Of a stretch of 64,000 bases of DNA, positions 1-7,464 are shown in pieces. The notes beneath the pieces were generated by a model. The model saw only the letters and a program-made list of their open reading frames with translations. It made no database searches and had not been told where the DNA came from. The stretch covers positions 2,976,001 to 3,040,000 of the forward strand of contig NZ_CP090145.1 in NCBI RefSeq assembly GCF_023008245.1, read 5' to 3'. Each line of letters starts with the position of its first letter. Position 1 is the first letter of the stretch. This DNA comes from Flavobacterium sediminilitoris (GTDB lineage Bacteria; Bacteroidota; Bacteroidia; Flavobacteriales; Flavobacteriaceae). Made by a program: the position numbers and the translations under genes.

Positions 1-749
1 ATGGTGTGTGGTGCCATTGCAATATTTATTCTTTCCATTGCATCTTCTATAGCAAAATCTTTTCTATCCATTCTAATGTAGAATCGGTCTATTTTTCCTT
101 CTCTAGGAATCCAAGCAACGTCTGAAGTTTCCGATTGAAAAACAATAATTTCTGGAACTTTTGTAAAATCGGTTTCAAAAACAGCATCGATTACAGCCCA
201 TATAATTTGTGGACGTGAAATTTCAAACGGTATGTTGAAATGGTTTCTAACAAAGGAGTGCGACCCATCGGCTCCAATTAGATAGTTTGATTTTACAATA
301 TCTCCATTAGAAAGGGTACATTCACATCCTTTTTCTGTCACTTGAATAGTTTCTATTTTTGTTTGTCTGATTACAGGAGCATTAATTGCTTTTAGTTTTT
401 CATCTAATAGTTTTTCAATAAATGCTTGTCCTAACATTAAAAAATGTTTGTGGAAACAACCTTCAAGTTCGTCCCACCAATTCGATTGACGAGAGACAAA
501 TTTTCCCTTTTCCCAAATTGAACTGGTGTTGCAGGGTAATCCCTGTGGGTATAGTTCTTTAAATAAATCAACAATTTCTAGTAGTTGCAATGTTCTTGCA
601 TTGAGTGCGTCTGCTCTTCCTACTTCTAATGGTCCTTCCGATTTATCTATTATGGTAGTTTTTAAGCCTGAAAGCGCTGCTAAATAGGCACAAGCTAGTC
701 CTACTGGTCCAGCACCTACTATGAAAATATCTGTTTCTATTGTTCTCAT
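1..749 (-). CDS. Class A FAD-dependent aromatic monooxygenase, 3' end outside window
   Basis: The reading frame starts at 749 and is still open at the window edge, so about 249 residues of the N-terminal part are visible. It begins MRTIETDIFIVGAGPVGLA, a Rossmann dinucleotide-binding motif (GxGxxG), and later has GADGSHSFVR, the second FAD motif of PheA/TfdB/UbiH-type flavoprotein monooxygenases. Such enzymes hydroxylate aromatic rings using NAD(P)H and O2. Its ATG overlaps the TGA of the upstream dioxygenase by 4 bases (ATGA), so translation is probably coupled. As third gene of the isonitrile operon it probably oxidises the isonitrile product or its aromatic ring. This role is inferred. Pseudomonas PvcC is also a flavin hydroxylase, but of a different family as far as I can judge. 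Confidence 0.9.
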   Translation of the reverse strand, partial: MRTIETDIFIVGAGPVGLACAYLAALSGLKTTIIDKSEGPLEVGRADALNARTLQLLEIVDLFKELYPQGLPCNTSSIWEKGKFVSRQSNWWDELEGCFHKHFLMLGQAFIEKLLDEKLKAINAPVIRQTKIETIQVTEKGCECTLSNGDIVKSNYLIGADGSHSFVRNHFNIPFEISRPQIIWAVIDAVFETDFTKVPEIIVFQSETSDVAWIPREGKIDRFYIRMDRKDFAIEDAMERINIAMAPHT

Positions 750-1582
750 TTTGTATATATTAGATGGGGATTGTTTAGTGGAGGTGTTCCAAGTAGTTGT
801 ATGCGTCTAAGATGTCTTGGTGCTCCTTTGGTAAAAGGTTCTCTTCCGTGTAATAATGTACTATTGTCTGAAAACACAATATCTCCTGTTTCCCATTGGT
901 GAGTGTATAGGTATTGTGGTGAATAAAGGGTTTGGTTAAGGTTTTGAATAAAATTTGCCACTTCATCTTCTGGTATGCCTTTTACTTCAAAGCCTGGGTG
1001 ATTTACGAAAGAAGTATCGTTACTGTTTGGTGGTTCACAAAAGCGTATTACTGAATATTCTTTTTCATAGTGTTTATCAATGATTGGAGCTATTGTTTTA
1101 CTATCATAGAACTCCATTTTTCGAGAATATTCACAGGTTATTTTACCCCAATATTCTTTCTCGGTTGCCGATGCGTTTTCTAAAATTTTTTTGGTGTTGG
1201 TAAATGTGGTTCCACCGCCATTATTCTCTCCTGGTGCGTTTACGCAATGAAATACTTGTGTTTCACAAATTTGTTTGCGATACATGCCGTCCCAATGTAG
1301 TGGAATATAGCTATTGTCGAAAATATGATCTTCTGGATTTTCTTTTTCTACAAGTTCTAAGACTTTTCCAAAAGGCCAAAGGCAAATTTCTCCAAATTTC
1401 TCGCAATATTCTGAAAACTCTTCTGCGCTAGCAAAGCTTGTAAAGCCTCTCAAAGCAACTAAATGCTCATTGGATAGGATCTCTCTTAGTTCTTTAATGT
1501 CTAAATCGAGAATATTTGTTTTTTCATTAATCGGTTCGATCAATAGACCGAACGGATTTAATTTTGTTGTTTTAAAGTTCAT
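746..1582 (-). CDS. PvcB/IsnB-like Fe(II)/2-oxoglutarate dioxygenase (TauD/TfdA family)
   Basis: This is a 278-residue TauD/TfdA-family protein. The iron ligands are visible as H96-W-D98 (PLHWDG) and H245 (LLHGREPF), with candidate 2OG-binding arginines in the RHLRR stretch near 260. The start at 1582 (MNFKTTKLNPFG) is preferred. A longer frame from 1645 would overlap the upstream synthase gene, and this start leaves a 13-base gap after its stop. In isonitrile pathways this partner of PvcA/IsnA acts on the amino-acid isonitrile, for example by oxidative decarboxylation to a vinyl isonitrile. The assignment rests on the family motifs together with adjacency to a PvcA homologue. Sequence alone does not separate it from other TauD-like enzymes. 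Confidence 0.88.
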   Translation of the reverse strand: MNFKTTKLNPFGLLIEPINEKTNILDLDIKELREILSNEHLVALRGFTSFASAEEFSEYCEKFGEICLWPFGKVLELVEKENPEDHIFDNSYIPLHWDGMYRKQICETQVFHCVNAPGENNGGGTTFTNTKKILENASATEKEYWGKITCEYSRKMEFYDSKTIAPIIDKHYEKEYSVIRFCEPPNSNDTSFVNHPGFEVKGIPEDEVANFIQNLNQTLYSPQYLYTHQWETGDIVFSDNSTLLHGREPFTKGAPRHLRRIQLLGTPPLNNPHLIYTK

Positions 1583-1595
1583 GTTTTGTTGTTTT

Positions 1596-2597
1596 TTAGT
1601 TTTGTGAAATAAGCTCATAGTGACTAGAACGTCCATATTCGTCAAGTACTAATTTTGAATTTAATTTTTTTACTTCGCTGTGTTTCATTAGTATGAATCC
1701 TTTGTTTGTGTTTACTGCTACTGCGTGCCAAGGTGTTGTCCAAGTTTCTATTCCTAAAAGTTGTATTCCAATTTTTTTGGCACCACAGGCTTGTGGGTGG
1801 ATTGATAAACGAATAGCATCGGGAAACTTTTCTGCAATTAAGTCAGTCCAAGCATTACTTCGTATAATGGCTAAGTAGGCTTTTTCTTTACACTCTTTTT
1901 GTATTGCACTTTTAGATCGTGTTTGCCCAGGGAACATTTGATCTTCAACTAAAAAACGAGTAAGACCACAATACATTCGGTTGGCTTCTATATCATCTGG
2001 ATCTATTGCATCTTTTCCTCCTCTTTTTATTTTATCTTTTAAAAGATTAAGATCTTGACCGTAGTTTTTTAGTAATTCTGTACGTGCTTGATCAAAATCA
2101 TGTATTTTTTTTATATCATCGAGGTTGAATGTTGAAAGTGCTGTTAACTTTAATTCATCTATGAGGCGGTCAATTTCGATTTGATATGCGGTTAAATGTT
2201 CTTCTGAAATGCCCACAATATCACTAAAAACCCTTCCGTCTGAACATATAATTACTTCTGCTCCAGGTTCGTAAATTTCTTGTATTTGTGAGCATAGGTC
2301 ATTTAAAAATTGTAATGCTTGTTTTTCTGCCATGTCTGGAAGATATCCTAAAACTTTGGCTAGGTTGGGAGATTTTCCTGGAAACCCAGGTAATACAAAT
2401 CTTATTTTTTTGTTTTGCATTATTGCTGTAGCCACTTTGTTTTTATGTGGGGCATGACATTTTGGACATTCTGTTGTGCAATTATCTTGACATTCTTCAA
2501 TCATTCTTCGAAATTGCATAACTCTACTTAAAACTGATTTGGCAAGATGGGTTGCTTCATTGGTACTAACGGCTGTTTCCTTTTTGATTTTTTCCAT
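1596..2597 (-). CDS. Isocyanide synthase, PvcA/IsnA (DIT1) family
   Basis: This 333-residue protein has the PvcA/DIT1 hallmark FVLPGFPGKSPN at about residues 67-78. Other family-like stretches are VIICSDGRVFSDIVGI and the C-terminal SIHPQACGAKKIGIQLLG. Characterised members convert the amino group of tyrosine or tryptophan into an isonitrile using ribulose 5-phosphate as the carbon source. The N-terminal cluster CTTECPKCHAPHKNK adds cysteines that could bind metal, a variation I cannot place. It is the first gene of a three-gene operon. No Shine-Dalgarno is visible. The putative promoter lies about 180 bases upstream, next to a palindrome at 2812-2827. The amino-acid substrate cannot be read from the sequence. 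Confidence 0.92.
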   Translation of the reverse strand: MEKIKKETAVSTNEATHLAKSVLSRVMQFRRMIEECQDNCTTECPKCHAPHKNKVATAIMQNKKIRFVLPGFPGKSPNLAKVLGYLPDMAEKQALQFLNDLCSQIQEIYEPGAEVIICSDGRVFSDIVGISEEHLTAYQIEIDRLIDELKLTALSTFNLDDIKKIHDFDQARTELLKNYGQDLNLLKDKIKRGGKDAIDPDDIEANRMYCGLTRFLVEDQMFPGQTRSKSAIQKECKEKAYLAIIRSNAWTDLIAEKFPDAIRLSIHPQACGAKKIGIQLLGIETWTTPWHAVAVNTNKGFILMKHSEVKKLNSKLVLDEYGRSSHYELISQN

Positions 2598-2782
2598 AAT
2601 AATTTGTTTGATAGTTTAAGTGAATTCTAATTATAGGGCGTTTTCTTTTTGTGGATTTGTTGTGTATTGTTTTTTCTTTTTTTAAAAAATGGCAATAATT
2701 ATCCCTTCAAAAAGTTGACTTTTTTAAAATTTTTGTAATTTTTAGAATTTAACTTTGCTTAATTTTTTGTTTGTTTGAAGTA

Positions 2783-2827
2783 CAAAGTTTGTTTTTATGT
2801 GTGTAAAAAACATTGAACTAGTTCAAT
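2783..2827 (-). promoter_or_regulatory. Palindromic operator and putative promoter, copy 1 (isonitrile operon)
   Basis: ATTGAACTAGTTCAAT at 2812-2827 is a perfect 16-bp palindrome. On the minus strand a TTTG -7-like box lies with its distal base at 2783, 36.5 bp from the dyad centre. That places the dyad near -42, the position used by class II Crp/Fnr activators. The same geometry recurs at 3645-3689 and 4926-4970. Confidence 0.7.
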
Positions 2828-2945
2828 AAAAAGGATTGTTTTACTACCTTTTTTAGGGTATTTTGTTTTAAAAAACATTGATAGTTTGTCCTTATTGAAA
2901 AGGGAGTTTGGGTTTGATTTTTTTAAAATAGGAGGGAGTAATACT

Positions 2946-2976
2946 AAAAAAGACTTCTGAGAATATTCAGAAGTCT
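2946..2976 (-). terminator. Rho-independent terminator of the lipoprotein operon
   Basis: A perfect 10-bp stem (AGACTTCTGA with TCAGAAGTCT) has a 6-base loop and is followed on the minus strand by a run of T. It lies about 30 bases after the stop at 3005. Confidence 0.85.
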
Positions 2977-3004
2977 AATGATATTTATTGTTGTTACTAG
3001 TGGT

Positions 3005-3424
3005 TTAATTATTGAATTCGAAACTACCTTCAATAGGTATTCCTGTCCTTTTCCCTCTTGGGCTTTCTTCGTCTGTATAGCTTAAATAAGTGATTACTTT
3101 TTTACTTTTGGTGTCAACTACTTGACTTATTGTTGTTCCATCTATTTCAATCCAATTAATAAAAAATTGATTTTGATTTAACAGGTTGTAATTTACTTTT
3201 TCGTCTCCTTCGGCTATATTTCCTGCACTATCTGTTGTTTTCCAGTGTAGTGTACTATCTGAAATGTAAAAAACTTCTGCTTTTAATTCTGGATAGGTAA
3301 TGATTGCTTTTTTTCCTATAATGCTATAATCATTAGTGGTGGTGGTTGGTAGAATTTCTCCTTCTTTTTTTTCGCAAGCAATAAAAAGTGTTAGGAGGCT
3401 TATTTGTGCTATTATTTTTTTCAT
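3005..3424 (-). CDS. Lipoprotein with a possible MoaF/lipocalin-like domain
   Basis: This is a 139-residue lipoprotein. The signal peptide MKKIIAQISLLTLFIAC ends in a lipobox cysteine at position 17. The stretch FFINWIEIDGTTISQVVD resembles the W-x-E-x-DG-x-TxxHVxD core of MoaF and phenolic-acid-decarboxylase-like small barrels. That similarity was recognised by eye and is tentative. It is the second gene of a small operon, 13 bases after the 60-residue lipoprotein, and is closed by a strong terminator. Its position downstream of the palindrome-bearing promoter makes co-regulation with the isonitrile genes likely. A small lipocalin-like barrel could bind a small aromatic molecule, but that is speculation. 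Confidence 0.8.
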   Translation of the reverse strand: MKKIIAQISLLTLFIACEKKEGEILPTTTTNDYSIIGKKAIITYPELKAEVFYISDSTLHWKTTDSAGNIAEGDEKVNYNLLNQNQFFINWIEIDGTTISQVVDTKSKKVITYLSYTDEESPRGKRTGIPIEGSFEFNN

Positions 3425-3437
3425 GGTTTGAATTTAA

Positions 3438-3620
3438 TTAGGAAATGGATTGTTTGTATTCAATGTTTTTACTTATAATGACTTCTTGATAGAAAGCTCT
3501 TGCAATTGCTACTGAGGATTGAGATTGCTTTTCTTTTACTAAAGAATCATCGTCATTATTACAGCTTATACTACATGTTAACAAAATGGCGATTGATAGT
3601 AGTTTAAAAATGTTCTTCAT
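3438..3620 (-). CDS. Small lipoprotein, 60 residues
   Basis: The start at 3620 (MKNIFKLLSIAILLTCSISC) is chosen because it opens directly into a lipoprotein signal peptide. An upstream in-frame ATG at 3647 would overlap the -7 box. A short acidic linker (NNDDDS) follows the lipobox cysteine, then a featureless tail. No known domain is seen. A decayed relative of its N-terminus occurs at 4786-4905, also just downstream of a palindrome copy. With 3005-3424 it forms a two-gene operon. The transcript would start about 18 bases before the ATG. Confidence 0.75.
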   Translation of the reverse strand: MKNIFKLLSIAILLTCSISCNNDDDSLVKEKQSQSSVAIARAFYQEVIISKNIEYKQSIS

Positions 3621-3644
3621 CTTTATTCTATTTTTTAATGAATG

Positions 3645-3689
3645 CAAAGTTGAGGTTTATTGATGTTATATGCATTGAACAAGTTCAAT
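3645..3689 (-). promoter_or_regulatory. Palindromic operator and putative promoter, copy 2 (lipoprotein operon)
   Basis: ATTGAACAAGTTCAAT at 3674-3689 is palindromic except for its two central bases. On the minus strand CAACTTTGC (a near match to the Bacteroidota TAnnTTTG -7 box) ends with the distal base of TTTG at 3645, exactly 36.5 bp from the dyad centre. The start codon of the small lipoprotein follows 25 bases later. This is the clearest of the three copies. Confidence 0.75.
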
Positions 3690-3698
3690 AAATCATTT

Positions 3699-4292
3699 TT
3701 ACAGTTTGTTTTTTTGACATTTTGTGATTTTTCTGCGAATTTTGCTTAAAAACTCATGACTGATACCAAGATAAGCTGCAACTTGAACATTGGTGAGTCG
3801 TCTGTGAAGTTCAGGGTATTTTTCTATAAAATCAATATAGCGTTGATCTGCTGTTTTGCTAAGATTGTCTATCATTCTTCTTAGTAATGCTACATGCGAT
3901 TTTTGGGTCATTATTCGGAACAATTTTTCTACTTGTGGTAGGTTTTCATAGGCAAATTCTTTGTCTGCATTAGATATTATTAATATTTCGCTATCTTCTA
4001 GTGCTTCAATAAATAAACCAGAGGGTTTTTGATTTGTAAAACTATCAATATCGGTTATCCACCAATCTTCTATAGCAAAATGGAGTACTTGTTTTACTCC
4101 TTTTTTGTCGATGTGGTAAACCTGAAAGAGCCCTTTGTTTACAAATCCTTCAAATTTGCAAATTTCTCCTTTTTGTAATAAAAATTTTTTCTTCTTGATT
4201 TTCTTAATTTTAAATAAATTACAGAATTGATCCATTTCAGTATCGGAAAGGTTTATATGTTTTTGAATGTTTTGTTTAAGTTGGTTTGTCAT
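3699..4292 (-). CDS. Crp/Fnr family transcriptional regulator (paralogue 2)
   Basis: This is a 197-residue Crp/Fnr-type regulator. The N-terminal cyclic-nucleotide-binding fold contains FLLQKGEICKFEGFVNKGLF, and the C-terminal helix-turn-helix is in VQVAAYLGISHEFLSKIRRK. No Fnr-type cysteine cluster is present, so it is not an iron-sulphur oxygen sensor. It is highly similar along its whole length to the regulator at 4981-5562, so the two arose by duplication. Its stop codon lies 10 bases from palindrome copy 2. A TTGAA-N4-TTCAA dyad is the kind of site such a protein binds. Members of this group in Bacteroidota often respond to unknown small molecules. The ligand here is unknown. Confidence 0.92.
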   Translation of the reverse strand: MTNQLKQNIQKHINLSDTEMDQFCNLFKIKKIKKKKFLLQKGEICKFEGFVNKGLFQVYHIDKKGVKQVLHFAIEDWWITDIDSFTNQKPSGLFIEALEDSEILIISNADKEFAYENLPQVEKLFRIMTQKSHVALLRRMIDNLSKTADQRYIDFIEKYPELHRRLTNVQVAAYLGISHEFLSKIRRKITKCQKNKL

Positions 4293-4427
4293 AAAAATTA
4301 TAAGCTAATACTGTGAGTTTATTCGATTGAAATTGTAAAAAAGACTTTGTTTTTTAGTATTCTTCTGTAACGTTTTGTTGGATATAATTTTCAGAATTGT
4401 AATCGTTTATATATGGTAATTTATGAA

Positions 4428-4458
4428 GAGTTCAAGTGTTTATTTGAACTCCTTTTTT
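4428..4458 (+). terminator. Hairpin with plus-strand T run
   Basis: GAGTTCAA and TTGAACTC form an 8-bp stem with an 8-base loop, followed on the plus strand by CCTTTTTTT. No plus-strand gene precedes it, so its role is unclear. Confidence 0.45.
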
Positions 4459-4469
4459 TCCTTTTTCCT

Positions 4470-4568
4470 TTAATTTTTGGTTATTTTGATAGTTTTTTTG
4501 AGATCATTACCTATAGTTTTATAGGAACAATATTGTGGTATTGATCCTGATTTTTGATTAGTTTCCAT
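4470..4568 (-). CDS. Possible 32-residue peptide gene
   Basis: A short frame starts METNQKSGSIPQYCSYKTIG and ends in a lysine-rich tail. It lies downstream of palindrome copy 3 and of the decayed lipoprotein frame. No family is recognised. Its length makes chance occurrence quite possible in such AT-rich DNA, and it is listed only because of its position inside the regulator locus. Confidence 0.25.
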   Translation of the reverse strand: METNQKSGSIPQYCSYKTIGNDLKKTIKITKN

Positions 4569-4785
4569 TTTGATGTTACAAATTTGGAAGTTTGGAAGTT
4601 GTTGGGTTCCAATAACAAACTAGAGTAGTGCGTTATTATGAATTTTTATGTTACTCTAATTTTTTTTGTATTGTAACGTTTACTTGTATAATGATGCTAT
4701 ACTATCCGTAATAGGCTAATGTTATTAGCTTATTATTCCCGTATCTATTTAATTTTTAGAAGTATCACTTCTTGAAATAAACCTT

Positions 4786-4905
4786 TTAGGATTTCGATTT
4801 AAATTTCGATTTGGATTTTGTTTTTAAGAAATTTGAGACATTATTATTACTGTTGTAGCTTATTGAAATAATGTGAATTGATAGTGTTTTAAATGTGTTT
4901 TTCAT
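4786..4905 (-). pseudogene. Decayed paralogue of the small lipoprotein
   Basis: The 39-codon frame begins MKNTFKTLSIHIISISYNSN, clearly related to MKNIFKLLSIAILLTCSISC of the lipoprotein at 3438-3620. The hydrophobic core is broken and the lipobox cysteine is lost. It stands 50 bases downstream of palindrome copy 3, mirroring the spacing at copy 2. This supports a tandem duplication of a regulator, palindrome and lipoprotein unit, with decay of one lipoprotein. Confidence 0.55.
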
Positions 4906-4925
4906 ATTTGAACTTGTTTGTAATA

Positions 4926-4970
4926 CAAATCTCCGATGTATAATTGTAAAAAACATTGAACTAGTTCAAT
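4926..4970 (-). promoter_or_regulatory. Palindromic operator and putative promoter, copy 3
   Basis: ATTGAACTAGTTCAAT at 4955-4970 is a perfect palindrome. About 29 bases around it are identical to copy 1. A minus-strand TTTG has its distal base at 4926, again 36.5 bp from the dyad centre. It precedes the decayed lipoprotein frame. Confidence 0.65.
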
Positions 4971-4980
4971 AAATATAAAC

Positions 4981-5562
4981 TTATTTACTATTTGTAATTT
5001 TTCTACGAATTTTACTTAAAAATTCGTGGCTAATACCTAAATAAGCAGCAATTTGCAGATTACTGAGTCGTAATTGAAGGTCGGGGTATTTTGTTATGAA
5101 ATCGAGATAACGTTGATCAGCTGTTTTACTAAGGTTATCTATCATTCTTCTTTGTAGTGCTACATGTGTTTTTTGTGTCATTATCCGGAACAATTTTTCT
5201 ACTTGCGGCAAATTTTCATAGGCAAATTCCTTATCTTTTTTTGCTATTAAGAGTATTTCGCTGTCTTCAAGTGCTTCAATGAATAGGTTAGAGGGACTTT
5301 GGTTTGTAAAGCTATCAATGTCTGTAACCCACCAGTTTTCAATTGCAAAATAGAGTACTTGTTTTCCTCCTTTTTTGTTAATATGGTAAATGTGAAACAA
5401 TCCTTTGTTTACAAAGCCTTCAAACTTGCAAATTTCTCCTTTTTGTAATAGAAATTTTTTCTTTTTTATTTTCTTTGCTTTAAAGAGGTTGCAAAATTGC
5501 TCTATTTCATTTTCTGAAAAGTTTACGTTACTAAGGATGTTTTGCTTAAGTAGATCTTTCAT
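4981..5562 (-). CDS. Crp/Fnr family transcriptional regulator (paralogue 1)
   Basis: This is a 193-residue Crp/Fnr-type regulator. The start at 5562 (MKDLLKQNILSNVNF) is preferred over a longer frame from 5622 because it aligns with the start of its paralogue at 3699-4292. The cyclic-nucleotide-binding fold (FLLQKGEICKFEGFVNKGLF) and HTH (LQIAAYLGISHEFLSKIRRK) are nearly identical to the paralogue, so both should recognise the same DNA. Palindrome copy 3 begins 11 bases after its stop. An upstream LytTR response regulator gene ends 60 bases before its start. The pair may be redundant, or may form heterodimers responding to different ligands. This is inference. Confidence 0.92.
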   Translation of the reverse strand: MKDLLKQNILSNVNFSENEIEQFCNLFKAKKIKKKKFLLQKGEICKFEGFVNKGLFHIYHINKKGGKQVLYFAIENWWVTDIDSFTNQSPSNLFIEALEDSEILLIAKKDKEFAYENLPQVEKLFRIMTQKTHVALQRRMIDNLSKTADQRYLDFITKYPDLQLRLSNLQIAAYLGISHEFLSKIRRKITNSK

Positions 5563-5622
5563 CAAATATAAATGGATAAGAAGAGAATATTGTTTTGTTA
5601 CAAATTTAATAGAATTTAGCAA

Positions 5623-6375
5623 TTATTTATCTAACCATCTTTTAAATTCGGGCGTAATTGAAGTACTGGTTGTTACTTTATTTTTATAGTTTTTTATTTT
5701 TATAAGTAATCTATCATTGAAATACGTTTCTATTTTTTCAATGTAATTGATGTTTATTATTTCTCCTCTATTTATTTGAAAAAAAGTATTAGGATTTAAT
5801 TCATCAACTAAATCACTTATTTTTTCTCTAAATATATGCTCTTTTCCATTTTCATCAATAGCAACACATTTTCCTGAATCAGATAAAAATGCTGAAATAG
5901 TATTAGCATTTAGAATAGTTATTTCGTTGTTATTTTTAACTATAATTCGTTCTTTATATACTTTGTTTGTTTTAAGTAGAGTATTGGCGATTTTTTCCCA
6001 GTTTATATTTTTTTCTTTTCCTTGTAACGTTTTAAGTTTTTGCATTGCAATTTCAAATCGGCTATAGCTTATAGGTTTTAATAGGTAGCCAATTCCATTT
6101 ACATCAAATGCATCTTGATAGAAAGTGTCATAAGCTGTTGTGAAAATAATAGGACATTTGATAAGATCATTTTTTAATACAGAAAACACATTTCCATCAA
6201 GTAGTTCTATATCTGAAAAAACAAGATCTACCTGATCGTTTTCATTGTACCATTTTTTTATTTCTTCTTTGCTTTTTAAATGGGCAACAATCTCTATTGA
6301 GCTATCAAATTTTTGAAGATGATTACTTATTATTTCAGCATTTAGATCTTCATCTTCAATGATTATAACTTTCAT
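5623..6375 (-). CDS. LytTR-type response regulator
   Basis: This 250-residue protein has an N-terminal receiver domain with the phospho-acceptor D55 (LVFSDIELLDG) and acidic residues at 8-10. Its C-terminal LytTR DNA-binding domain covers about residues 140-250 (ERIIVKNNNEITILNANTIS, FFQINRGEIININYIEKIE). It is encoded 3 bases after the cognate LytS-type kinase, so the two are co-transcribed. Such pairs in Bacteroidota usually control nearby envelope or transport genes. The targets here are not evident. Confidence 0.93.
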   Translation of the reverse strand: MKVIIIEDEDLNAEIISNHLQKFDSSIEIVAHLKSKEEIKKWYNENDQVDLVFSDIELLDGNVFSVLKNDLIKCPIIFTTAYDTFYQDAFDVNGIGYLLKPISYSRFEIAMQKLKTLQGKEKNINWEKIANTLLKTNKVYKERIIVKNNNEITILNANTISAFLSDSGKCVAIDENGKEHIFREKISDLVDELNPNTFFQINRGEIININYIEKIETYFNDRLLIKIKNYKNKVTTSTSITPEFKRWLDK

Positions 6376-6378
6376 AAT

Positions 6379-7398
6379 TTATTTTATAATAGGAATTCTA
6401 ACGAAATATTCTGTTTCTGTCTTTTCAAATTCTAAAGTGCAATTGAATAATAATTTATATTGATCTTTTAAATATTGATTGCCTATGTAAGAACTTGTAT
6501 TTGTTTCTATTGGTTTTAGTTTGTTTTTTATGATAATTGTGTCTTCAATTCGCTCTAAATATACTTCTAAGGGATTATTTTCATTTCCGTAATTATGTTT
6601 TATTGCATTTTCAATACACAATTGTAAAGAGCAAGGTAAGATATAGCCTAATTCGTTTTCTATTTTAATATGTATAGTGTAAGCATTATTAAATCGTTTC
6701 TGAATTAATAATATGTATGATTTTATAAACTTTATTTCTTCGCTCAATGTTACTATTTCTTTTTGATTATGCTTTAAATAGTAGCGATATACATCTGAAA
6801 AATTGTCAATAAAAGTTTCCACTTCGTCAGGTTTCTTTTTGATTAAACTAGATAATATACTTAGGTTATTAAATAAGAAATGTGGTTCTAAATTTTTTTG
6901 TAACATTTTTGATTTAAAAACTTCCTTTTCTTTTTCTAAATGCTCAATATTAACCGCTAGTTTTTTAGAATTTGAAAAATGAAGATAAGCAATAGTATAT
7001 CCACTAATATATAAGTGATTCATTGTTATTCCAAATACTATATTGCCAATTATCATATTAATACTTGTACTGAAATTGTAAATTAAATATCTATAAAGAA
7101 CGTAATAAACACTAACCATTATAGAAAAGATAAATAAGGCTAATAAAAATGTCATTCCAATTTTTATAATTCTTTGAGTGTATATTTTTGAAATAATTTT
7201 CCAAGATAAATAAGTACTTAGAAAGGAAATTATAGAAATAATTATACTAAATATATGACCATCAATGTCATAAAAATCAACACTACCAAATTTTTTAGTT
7301 TGATGGAGTGTATAGGTCTGAATAGTACTTAATATAATTATAATAACTAAAACGACAATACTATTTTTAAGAAGTGAAATAATCTTTGCTTGCTTCAT
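6379..7398 (-). CDS. LytS-like sensor histidine kinase
   Basis: This 339-residue membrane kinase has about four to five N-terminal transmembrane segments (residues 14-145), a short coiled linker, and the His_kinase family box with H173 (EPHFLFNNLSIL). An ATPase domain follows, with CIENAIKHNYG as the N-box. There is no periplasmic sensor domain, so it probably senses through its membrane part. On the minus strand TATATTTG, a perfect -7 box, ends 5 bases before the ATG, so the transcript may be leaderless. It pairs with the LytTR regulator immediately downstream. Confidence 0.92.
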   Translation of the reverse strand: MKQAKIISLLKNSIVVLVIIIILSTIQTYTLHQTKKFGSVDFYDIDGHIFSIIISIISFLSTYLSWKIISKIYTQRIIKIGMTFLLALFIFSIMVSVYYVLYRYLIYNFSTSINMIIGNIVFGITMNHLYISGYTIAYLHFSNSKKLAVNIEHLEKEKEVFKSKMLQKNLEPHFLFNNLSILSSLIKKKPDEVETFIDNFSDVYRYYLKHNQKEIVTLSEEIKFIKSYILLIQKRFNNAYTIHIKIENELGYILPCSLQLCIENAIKHNYGNENNPLEVYLERIEDTIIIKNKLKPIETNTSSYIGNQYLKDQYKLLFNCTLEFEKTETEYFVRIPIIK

Positions 7399-7402
7399 TT
7401 TG

Positions 7403-7410
7403 CAAATATA
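7403..7410 (-). promoter_or_regulatory. -7 box (TATATTTG) of the LytS/LytTR operon
   Basis: It is a perfect match to the Bacteroidota TAnnTTTG -7 element, five bases from the start codon. This implies a very short or absent leader. A convincing -33 element is not visible, because that position falls in the adjacent terminator. Confidence 0.45.
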
Positions 7411-7420
7411 TTGGTTGAAA

Positions 7421-7457
7421 GATAAAAAAGTGCAGCGAATAACTACACTTTTTTATC
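7421..7457. terminator. Bidirectional-looking terminator hairpin
   Basis: GATAAAAAAGTG and CACTTTTTTATC form a perfect 12-bp stem with a 13-base loop. It ends transcription of the minus-strand gene at 7465-8199 just before the kinase promoter. Confidence 0.8.
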
Positions 7458-7464
7458 TTTTAAA

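Larger units (their letters stand above)
2598..3004. other. Intergenic region upstream of the isonitrile operon
   Basis: This 407-base, very AT-rich spacer has no convincing gene. It holds the terminator of the lipoprotein operon (2946-2976), a perfect palindrome (2812-2827) and a candidate minus-strand -7 box (TTTG at 2783-2786). If that promoter is used, the isonitrile operon has an unusually long leader of about 180 bases, with no ATG-initiated leader peptide that I can see. Confidence 0.7.
4293..4980. other. Spacer between the two Crp-like genes
   Basis: This 688-base stretch has no long gene. It holds palindrome copy 3 (4955-4970) with its -7 box, a short decayed lipoprotein-like frame (4786-4905), a 32-codon frame (4470-4568) and a hairpin followed by T on the plus strand (4428-4458). 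It is best read as the remains of a second lipoprotein unit left after tandem duplication. Confidence 0.6.
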
